This document shows positions 1 through 4,464 of a stretch of DNA of 5,788 bases, one piece after another. Within the stretch, counting starts at the first letter, position 1. Each line of letters opens with the position of its first letter. The notes below the pieces were generated by a model. It was not told the DNA's origin. It worked only from the letters and a program-made list of their open reading frames with translations, and ran no database searches. Origin of the DNA: Thermoleophilia bacterium (lineage in GTDB: Bacteria > Actinomycetota > Thermoleophilia > Gaiellales > Gaiellaceae); assembly GCA_013362295.1 (NCBI GenBank), contig JABFWJ010000188.1:1-5788 (forward strand), in the 5' to 3' direction. A program made the position numbers and the translations under genes.

Positions 1-123
1 GAGCAGCGTCTCGTCGGCGTCGATTGTCTCGCCGACCTGCTTGTTCCACTTCGTGATCGTGCCCTCCGAGACGGACACGCCCATCTGCGGCATGACGACG
101 TCGACTGCGGTACCGGTAGCCAT
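1..123 (-). CDS. bkdC: Dihydrolipoamide acyltransferase (E2) of a 2-oxo acid dehydrogenase complex, N-terminal part only
   Basis: This is the lipoyl-bearing E2 core subunit, which takes the acyl group from E1 and passes it to CoA. Only the first 41 residues are in the window; they begin MATGTAVDVVMPQMG and continue through VSVSEGTITKW. This is the classic start of a biotinyl/lipoyl-attachment domain, with the VMPQMG strand followed by the SEGT..KW turn. The lipoylated lysine would lie shortly beyond residue 41 and so outside the window, as do the peripheral-subunit-binding and catalytic domains. The ATG overlaps the E1-beta stop by one base (TGATG), which fixes the start and implies translational coupling. 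Family membership is clear. Substrate class is inferred from the E1 genes; the acetyltransferase of a pyruvate complex would look the same over this stretch. Confidence 0.9.
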   Translation of the reverse strand, partial: MATGTAVDVVMPQMGVSVSEGTITKWNKQVGETIDADETLL

Positions 124-1091
124 CAGTACTGGATCAACTCCTTGAGTCCGCGGACGACGTCGTCCACCTGGGGGATGAAGGCCTTCTCGAGCACGGGCGA
201 GAACGGCACGGGCGTGTCCGGCGCCGCGATCCGGCGCACCGGCGCGTCGAGATCCTCGAACGCCTCCTCGGCGATCGTCGCCGCGATCTCGCCGCCGAAG
301 CCGCCGGTGCGCGTGTCCTCGTGCAGGACGAGCACCTTCGACGTCTTGCGCACCGACGCGAGCACGGCTTCCTTGTCCCAGGGCATCACGCTCCGCAGGT
401 CGATGATCTCGACCGACGAGTCGGGCAGCTGCTTGGCCGCCTCCTCCGCCGTGTAGACCATCGCGCCCCACGTGATCACGCTGACCTCGTCGCCTTCCTG
501 GTGCGTGCGTGCCTTGCCGATCGGCGTCACGTAGCGCTCCTCGGGCACCTCGCCCTTGATGCGCCGGTAGAGGTGCTTGTGCTCGAAGAACAGCACGGGG
601 TTCGGGTCCTCGATCGCCGCGACGATCAGGCCCTTCGCATCCTCGGGTGTCGCCGGGCAGACGCACTTGAGGCCGGGGATGTGCGCGAACGAGGACTCCG
701 GGTTCTGCGAATGGAACGGGCCGCCCGAGAAGCCGCCGCCGGACGGGAGCCGCAGGACGATCGGCACCGGGGTACCGACGCGCCAGCGCTGCTTGGCCGC
801 GACCGTGACGAGGTGATCCCACGCGCACGAGACGAAGTCTGCGAACTGCATCTCGGCGACCGGCCGCATGCCCATGATGGCCGCGCCGGTCGCACCGCCC
901 ATGATCGCGGTCTCCGAGAGCGGGGCGTCGATGACCCGCCAGGCGCCGAACTCCTCCTGGAAGCCCAGCGTCACCTTGAACGCCCCGCCGTACACGCCGA
1001 CGTCCTCGCCGAGCACGAACACGCGCTTGTCACGGCGCATTTCCTGCCGGAGGCCGTCGCTGATCGCCTGGAGGTAGGTGCGCTCGGCCAT
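123..1091 (-). CDS. bkdB: 2-oxo acid dehydrogenase E1 component, beta subunit (branched-chain type)
   Basis: This 322-residue protein is the usual full length for E1-beta. With E1-alpha it forms the thiamine-diphosphate-dependent heterotetramer that decarboxylates a 2-oxo acid and acylates the E2 lipoyl group. Visible motifs are GEDVGVYGG (residues 28-36), the PLSE segment whose Glu60 should activate the cofactor, and HSQNPE with the conserved active-site His127. The C-terminal half holds PWD, a TGGFGGEI motif and the PDTPVPF segment. The phrases FFEHKHLYR and EVPEERY resemble branched-chain 2-oxo acid dehydrogenases more than pyruvate dehydrogenases. The ATG overlaps the E1-alpha stop (TAATG) and has no good Shine-Dalgarno sequence, so translation is probably coupled. 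Function as E1-beta is secure; the branched-chain substrate is an inference from remembered family sequences. Confidence 0.93.
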   Translation of the reverse strand: MAERTYLQAISDGLRQEMRRDKRVFVLGEDVGVYGGAFKVTLGFQEEFGAWRVIDAPLSETAIMGGATGAAIMGMRPVAEMQFADFVSCAWDHLVTVAAKQRWRVGTPVPIVLRLPSGGGFSGGPFHSQNPESSFAHIPGLKCVCPATPEDAKGLIVAAIEDPNPVLFFEHKHLYRRIKGEVPEERYVTPIGKARTHQEGDEVSVITWGAMVYTAEEAAKQLPDSSVEIIDLRSVMPWDKEAVLASVRKTSKVLVLHEDTRTGGFGGEIAATIAEEAFEDLDAPVRRIAAPDTPVPFSPVLEKAFIPQVDDVVRGLKELIQY

Positions 1092-2137
1092 TACTTGTGG
1101 TGGGGCGTGTCGAGGTCCTCGGGCGTCGCGTACACGCCCTCCAGCAGCGTCGAGGGATCGGGCAGCGGCGACTGCTCCGCGCGCTGCAGCGCGTCGTTCA
1201 GGAGCTTCTTCACGTAGCCGGAGATCTCGTCCTCCTCGTCGTCGGTCATCTCGACGTTCTCGCGCAGCCAGGTGCGGTAGCGCTCGATCGGGTCGCGCTC
1301 GGCCCAGCGTTCGAAGAGCTCCTTCGGGACGTAGAACGCGTCGTCGTGGACCGCATGACCCTCCATCCGGAGCGTCTGGCATTCGATCAGCGTCGGCCCG
1401 CCCCCGTCGCGTGCTTTCTCGATCGCGTACTTCGCCTCGCGGTAGACGGCGAGCACGTCGGTGCCGTCGACGACGACTCCGTCGAAGCCGTATGCCTGCG
1501 CGCGGTCGGCGAGGTGCTCGACGGCGTATTCGAGATGCGCCGGCGTCGAGTACGCCCACTGGTTGTTGTCGCAGATGAAGACGACGGGCAGCTTGCGAAC
1601 TCCGGCGAAGTTCATGCCTTCGTGCGCGTCCCCGCGCGCCATCGCGCCTTCGCCCGACCATGCGACCGCGACGCGCTTCTCCTCGCGGATCCGGAACGCG
1701 AGCGCGGCGCCGACCGCCACCGGCAGCATCGCCGGCAGGTGGCTGACCATCGCGATCAGCCCGAGGCGCTGGTCGGCCATGTGCACGTTGCCGTCGCGAC
1801 CGTGGGTCGGGCCGTCCTCGCGGCCCATGTACTGCGCAAAGATCCGCCACGGCTCGACTCCGCGCGTGATGTGCACGCCCATGTCGCGGTGCAGCGGAGT
1901 GCCCACGTCGTCGGAGCCCATCGCGGTCGCCACGCCGACGGACGCGGCCTCGTTCCCGCGACCCGTGTAGAACGACCCGGGAATCTTCCCCTGACGGTAG
2001 AGAATGTGGCCGCGCTCCTCGACGCCGCGCGTCGTGAGCATGTTGCGGTAGATCCCGAGCAGGTCCTCGCGGTCGAGGCCCCACTCCTTCACGTCCTGAA
2101 GCGAGCCGCTCGGCTCGGCCACGCGCGCGATCGCCAC
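1091..2137 (-). CDS. bkdA: 2-oxo acid dehydrogenase E1 component, alpha subunit (branched-chain type)
   Basis: This 348-residue protein is the first gene of the E1-alpha/E1-beta/E2 operon. It carries the thiamine-diphosphate-binding module: SGEG at 161-164, GDAHEGMNFA at 169-178 and the NNQWA motif at 191-195. HRDMG (83-87) is also present. GEG in place of the commoner GDG is found in several branched-chain E1-alpha proteins, and the tail (DPIERYR, then AEQSPLPDPSTLLEGVY) also resembles that group. The loop GHAVHDD (260-266) lacks the serine that is phosphorylated in the mitochondrial enzymes, as expected in a bacterium. I chose the GTG at 2137 because GAGGAG lies four bases upstream. The open frame continues upstream with arginine- and serine-rich sequence that reads as a shadow of the opposite-strand genes. 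An alternative GTG at 2122 is too far from that ribosome-binding site. Confidence 0.92.
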   Translation of the reverse strand: MAIARVAEPSGSLQDVKEWGLDREDLLGIYRNMLTTRGVEERGHILYRQGKIPGSFYTGRGNEAASVGVATAMGSDDVGTPLHRDMGVHITRGVEPWRIFAQYMGREDGPTHGRDGNVHMADQRLGLIAMVSHLPAMLPVAVGAALAFRIREEKRVAVAWSGEGAMARGDAHEGMNFAGVRKLPVVFICDNNQWAYSTPAHLEYAVEHLADRAQAYGFDGVVVDGTDVLAVYREAKYAIEKARDGGGPTLIECQTLRMEGHAVHDDAFYVPKELFERWAERDPIERYRTWLRENVEMTDDEEDEISGYVKKLLNDALQRAEQSPLPDPSTLLEGVYATPEDLDTPHHK

Positions 2138-2141
2138 TGCA

Positions 2142-2147
2142 CTCCTC
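2142..2147 (-). promoter_or_regulatory. Shine-Dalgarno site deciding the E1-alpha start
   Basis: On the minus strand GAGGAG is followed by TGCA and then GTG. The four-base gap is somewhat short but usable. This site selects the GTG at 2137 over the next in-frame GTG (2122), for which the gap would be about 19 bases. Confidence 0.6.
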
Positions 2148-2178
2148 GTGGGTCGTAGGGAGGAAAAAGGCAGATCGA

Positions 2179-2184
2179 ATCGTA
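2179..2184 (-). promoter_or_regulatory. Possible -10 box for the 2-oxo acid dehydrogenase operon
   Basis: The minus strand reads TACGAT here, a good match to the TANNNT form of a housekeeping -10 element, and it would give a 5' leader of about 35 bases before the E1-alpha GTG. No convincing -35 box lies 16-18 bases upstream. The gap to the divergent gene is only 82 bases, so a promoter must lie in or near it. The exact site is uncertain. Confidence 0.3.
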
Positions 2185-2219
2185 ACGGCTGGGACGCGCG
2201 CTTCCGCCGCGTAACTACA

Positions 2220-2504
2220 GTGCGTGCCGTGGGGAAGGCAGCCGACTGGCTCCGCGAGGAGCGCCGCAACGTCCTCGGCCACTGGACGGCGTTCTGCCTC
2301 GAGTGCGGCGCCGCGCGGCGCTGGTTCGTCGAGTCCGAGGACGAGGTGCCCGAGACCTGTGCGTGCGGCGGCACGATCCTCCGCCGCTGCCCGTCCTGCA
2401 GCGCCCCGTTTTCCTCGACGTTCGCGGTCGAGTGCGAGGAATGCGGGTCGAGGCTCCGCGAGCCCGAGCTGCTCGGGATGCGCATCCGGCGGCAGCAGCG
2501 ATAG
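2220..2504 (+). CDS. Small double zinc-ribbon protein, function unknown
   Basis: I do not recognise this 94-residue protein as a named family. It has eight cysteines in two sets: C26-x2-C29 with C47-x-C49, then C57-x2-C60 with C72-x2-C75. That is the layout of two consecutive zinc ribbons, the second being CPSC...CEEC. The N-terminus is basic and helical-looking (residues 1-19) and the C-terminus is arginine-rich (RIRRQQR). No signal peptide or membrane segment is visible, so it is probably a cytoplasmic nucleic-acid- or protein-binding factor. The start is uncertain. GTG 2220 is used because conserved-looking sequence begins soon after it. GTG 2229 is also possible, and GTG 2148 would add 24 unconvincing residues running back across the divergent promoter. 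No clear ribosome-binding site precedes any of them, so a leaderless transcript is possible. The stop overlaps the next gene's GTG (TAGTG). Confidence 0.72.
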   Translation: MRAVGKAADWLREERRNVLGHWTAFCLECGAARRWFVESEDEVPETCACGGTILRRCPSCSAPFSSTFAVECEECGSRLREPELLGMRIRRQQR

Positions 2505-3109
2505 TGGGCCCGTTCGACTACGACCGGTACCTCGTCGACCAGCTGATCCGCCCGATCGCGAACCTCTACCGCGTGACGCCGCTTGCCGCCGGGGAGACAC
2601 CGGCCGGCCCGCCGATCGCCTACGTCCGCCAGAAGAAGCTCGCGATCAAGGAGCAGATCCGCTTCTTCGCCGACGAGGGCGAGACGCAGGAGCTTTTCCA
2701 CATCCAGGCGCGGACCTGGCTCGACACGGGCGGTTCGAAGTACGACGTCGTCGACGCGCAACAGGGCAACATCGGCCTCCTGGAGCACGTCTTCGGGAAG
2801 TCGCTGTTCCGCTCGACGTGGCGCGTCTCCTCGCCTGTCGACGAAGAGCTCGCAATCGCACGCGAGCGCTCGCAGGTGATGGCGATCGCCCGGCGCGTGA
2901 TCGACTTCGTGCCCGACATCGGCGGGCTGATCCCGATCCCGTACAACTTCGAGATCCTGGCCGGCGAGCGCGTGATCGGGGGCATGGAACGGAAGTTCCA
3001 GCTCCGCGACCGCTACGTGCTCGATCTCTCCGGCGACACCGGGAAAGCGCTCGACCACCGCCTCGCGATCGCGCTCGCGATCGGGCTCGACACGCTCCAG
3101 AACCGGTAG
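2504..3109 (+). CDS. LURP-one-related / phospholipid scramblase-like protein (Tubby C-terminal-like fold)
   Basis: This 201-residue protein begins at the GTG that shares a base with the preceding TAG, so it is probably translationally coupled to the zinc-ribbon gene. After a short N-terminal region (residues 1-40) comes a pattern typical of the LURP-one/scramblase superfamily: RQKKLAIKEQIRFF (42-55), ELFHIQAR (63-70), then KYDVVDAQQGNIG (79-91) and FGKSLFRSTW (97-106). The C-terminal half has the matching second repeat, FEILAGERVIGGMERKF followed by LRDRYVLDLSGD, and ends DHRLAIALAIGLDTLQNR. The fold is a beta barrel around a buried helix. In this family that C-terminal helix can be hydrophobic, and here AIALAIGL is only mildly so. 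No signal peptide is seen. Members are proposed to bind membrane or lipid, but bacterial functions are largely unproven, so no specific activity is assigned. Confidence 0.75.
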   Translation: MGPFDYDRYLVDQLIRPIANLYRVTPLAAGETPAGPPIAYVRQKKLAIKEQIRFFADEGETQELFHIQARTWLDTGGSKYDVVDAQQGNIGLLEHVFGKSLFRSTWRVSSPVDEELAIARERSQVMAIARRVIDFVPDIGGLIPIPYNFEILAGERVIGGMERKFQLRDRYVLDLSGDTGKALDHRLAIALAIGLDTLQNR

Positions 3110-3114
3110 CTGAA

Positions 3115-3160
3115 ACCGAAGGGCTCGCATCTGGTTCCGCTGCGCGGAATCAGATTCGGT
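3115..3160. terminator. Imperfect hairpin between convergent genes, probable bidirectional terminator
   Basis: An 11-base stem (3130-3140 with 3144-3154, one G-T pair, loop TGC) sits in the 74-base gap between two genes that point at each other. A second set of arms, ACCGAA (3115-3120) and TTCGGT (3155-3160), extends the pairing across a nine-base bulge on the left side. No run of T follows on either strand, so it is not a textbook intrinsic terminator. High-GC bacteria often use such U-poor hairpins, and the convergent position supports a termination or 3'-end-protecting role. Confidence 0.55.
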
Positions 3161-3183
3161 GGGCGGCGGGTCGCCGCGCCGCC

Positions 3184-3549
3184 TCAGAAGCCGTAACTCG
3201 GCTTGATCGCCGAGAAGCGGATCAGCGTGATCGTGTCGTCCTCGGTGACGTCCCGGTTGTAGAGCTGGCCGAGGAAGCGGCAGAGCTCCTCCGTGTGGCG
3301 GATCTCCGGGTTGTCGTGCTCGATCTCGTTCGGGGAGAGCTCGCTGATCGTCTTCACCTCGACCTTGTCGATCACCGCGTCGAAGACATGCTGGCGCGGG
3401 CTGAAGCGGGCCCCGACGAGCACCGCGATGATCATCCCCTTCTGGTACTTGCGGGACTTGTCCCCGAGCCGGATCGTCGCCGTCTTCCGGTTCGACCTCA
3501 GCTGCGCCTCGACGATCGGCGAATAGAAGTTCAGGGCGTACGACGGCAC
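3184..3549 (-). CDS. ASCH domain protein
   Basis: This 121-residue protein is almost entirely one ASCH (ASC-1 homology) domain, a PUA-like beta barrel associated with RNA binding or with cleavage of modified nucleosides. The signature RKTATIR (21-27) is followed by GDKSRKYQKG (29-38), the strand VFDAVIDKVEVKTISEL (55-71) and the closing strand TITLIRFSAI (106-115). Lys22 and Thr25 align with the catalytic Lys and Thr of the E. coli ASCH enzyme YqfB. The position of its catalytic Glu appears to be Asp79 (in HDNPE). The GTG at 3549 is the only start near the beginning of the domain. It lies ten bases after the stop of the Nudix gene without a strong ribosome-binding site, so the two are probably co-transcribed and coupled. 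The domain call is strong; the activity is unknown. Confidence 0.8.
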   Translation of the reverse strand: MPSYALNFYSPIVEAQLRSNRKTATIRLGDKSRKYQKGMIIAVLVGARFSPRQHVFDAVIDKVEVKTISELSPNEIEHDNPEIRHTEELCRFLGQLYNRDVTEDDTITLIRFSAIKPSYGF

Positions 3550-3559
3550 GAGGGGCCGA

Positions 3560-4018
3560 TCATACGCCCTCGTTCGCCTCCAACCAGGCCAGGGCCTTTC
3601 GGGCCATCTCCCGCTCGCCGCCGTACGCGAGCAACCGCGGCGCCTCGTCGAGCGGGAGCCACGCGACCTCGGCGACCTCGTGGCGGAACTCCTCCGGGAG
3701 GTCGCCGAGCCGCCCGCCCTCGTAGCGCACGAGGAAGAACGAGACGACCTTGAAGATCCGCTCGGCGTCCGCGGATTTGGGGGGCCACGTGAAGACGTAG
3801 CGCACGTCGCCGAGCTTCCCGAGCGAGCGGCCGTGCGCGCCGGTCTCCTCCGCCACCTCGCGCAGCGCGGTCGACTCGCCCGACTCACCCGGATCGATCC
3901 GCCCCTTCGGCAGGGCCCAGAGCCCGGGCGGCTTGCCCCCAGGGCGGATCGCGGCCAGCACCCAGCGGCCGCGAAGGCGGCGTACGAGCACCCCGCCGGC
4001 CGAGAATTCACGCTGCAT
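3560..4018 (-). CDS. Nudix hydrolase (MutT / diadenosine-polyphosphate hydrolase-like)
   Basis: This 152-residue cytoplasmic protein is close to the minimal Nudix length. The Nudix box is complete and matches GX5EX7REUXEEXGU at residues 39-61, with G39, E45, R53-E54, E57-E58 and G60. The glutamates bind the divalent metal that assists hydrolysis of a nucleoside diphosphate linked to another group. The sequence before the box, SAGGVLVRR (6-14) and LWALPKG (33-39), is typical of MutT1-like and Ap4A/Ap6A-type members, which remove oxidised nucleotides or alarmone-like dinucleotides. Substrate cannot be read from sequence alone. The ATG at 4018 faces the groES promoter, with 53 bases between it and the CIRCE operator. 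No strong ribosome-binding site is visible. The ASCH gene follows after ten bases and is likely in the same operon. Confidence 0.88.
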   Translation of the reverse strand: MQREFSAGGVLVRRLRGRWVLAAIRPGGKPPGLWALPKGRIDPGESGESTALREVAEETGAHGRSLGKLGDVRYVFTWPPKSADAERIFKVVSFFLVRYEGGRLGDLPEEFRHEVAEVAWLPLDEAPRLLAYGGEREMARKALAWLEANEGV

Positions 4019-4063
4019 TCGTCGAAGATCTCATACGGCGAGACTTAGATAGTCCCGGTACAC

Positions 4064-4093
4064 TTGCACCGCTGGCACTCGCATCAGTAGAGT
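4064..4093 (+). promoter_or_regulatory. Probable groES-groEL promoter
   Basis: TTGCAC (4064-4069) and TAGAGT (4088-4093), separated by 18 bases, fit a housekeeping sigma factor promoter. The -10 box overlaps the right arm of the CIRCE operator and transcription would start near position 4100. A repressor bound to CIRCE would therefore block this promoter directly, which is the usual arrangement. Confidence 0.55.
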
Positions 4094-4098
4094 GCCAA
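4072..4098 (+). promoter_or_regulatory. CIRCE operator (HrcA binding site)
   Basis: The inverted repeat CTGGCACTC, nine bases, then GAGTGCCAA matches the CIRCE consensus TTAGCACTC-N9-GAGTGCTAA. The arms pair at eight of nine positions, and each differs from consensus at one or two outer bases. It sits 39 bases before the groES ATG. In bacteria with this element the repressor HrcA binds it at normal temperature and releases it when GroEL is titrated by unfolded protein. This predicts an hrcA gene elsewhere in the genome. Confidence 0.92.
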
Positions 4099-4120
4099 CC
4101 ACAAGCACAAGCCTGTCACA

Positions 4121-4129
4121 AGGTGGAGG
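4121..4129 (+). promoter_or_regulatory. Strong Shine-Dalgarno site for groES
   Basis: AGGTGGAGG ends eight bases before the ATG at 4138, which is near-ideal spacing. It shows that the in-frame GTG at 4123, inside this site, is not the start. Confidence 0.8.
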
Positions 4130-4137
4130 TTTCGAGA

Positions 4138-4443
4138 ATGAATCTACAGCCGCTTGGCGACCGCCTGATCGTCGAGGTCCTCGAGGAAGAGGAGACGACG
4201 GTCAGCGGCATCGTCCTGCCGGATACCGCCAAGGAGAAGCCGCAGCGCGGCCGCGTCCTGGCGGTCGGCCCGGGCCCCCGCGACGAGGACGGCGAGCACA
4301 TCGCCATGGACGTCGAAGAGGGCGACGAGGTCATCTTCAGCAAGTACGGCGGCACCGAGATCAAGCTCGGCGCCGACGAGGTTCTGATCCTGCGCGAGTC
4401 GGACGTCCTGGCGAAGGTCGTCGGCGACCGCGCCGCGGTCTAG
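4138..4443 (+). CDS. groES: Co-chaperonin GroES (Hsp10)
   Basis: GroES forms the seven-membered lid that closes the GroEL folding chamber. The 101-residue length is normal. The sequence opens NLQPLGDRLIVEVLE, the family's first strand. The mobile loop that docks on GroEL lies at about residues 18-32 (TTVSGIVLPDTAKEK, containing the hydrophobic IVL tripeptide), followed by the strand GRVLAVGPG. The C-terminal half has GDEVIFSKYGGTEI and ends with the ILRESDVLA strand. It is the first gene of the CIRCE-controlled operon, with groEL following after 21 bases. Confidence 0.98.
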   Translation: MNLQPLGDRLIVEVLEEEETTVSGIVLPDTAKEKPQRGRVLAVGPGPRDEDGEHIAMDVEEGDEVIFSKYGGTEIKLGADEVLILRESDVLAKVVGDRAAV

Positions 4444-4464
4444 GGAAGGGGAGAGAAGAGACAC

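Noticed and set aside
1097..2158. 353-codon plus-strand frame opposite E1-alpha
   Set aside because: It is rich in Arg, Val, Asp, His and Leu with no motif, which is a typical antisense shadow of a high-GC gene.
2189..2217. Possible plus-strand promoter CTGGGA / TAACTA for the zinc-ribbon gene
   Set aside because: The -35 match is only three of six bases and the -10 would place transcription start at or after the chosen GTG. It is too weak to annotate, though a leaderless transcript from GTG 2229 cannot be excluded.
123..2600. Very long minus-strand open frame of 825 codons
   Set aside because: Only the final 322 codons are the real E1-beta. The rest is arginine-rich, low-complexity translation out of frame with E1-alpha, an effect of high GC.
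2138..3130. Upstream extension of the E1-alpha frame over the opposite-strand genes
   Set aside because: It is antisense to the zinc-ribbon and LURP-one genes, has no family resemblance, and a good GAGGAG-GTG start marks the true beginning.
2224..3753. 509-codon plus-strand frame across the middle genes
   Set aside because: It overlaps three real genes in the wrong frame or on the wrong strand and is dominated by Arg, Pro and Ala.
3550..4011. N-terminal part of the 275-codon frame ending in the ASCH protein
   Set aside because: It is a frame-shifted reading of the Nudix gene and not a fused domain. The ASCH domain starts at the GTG at 3549.
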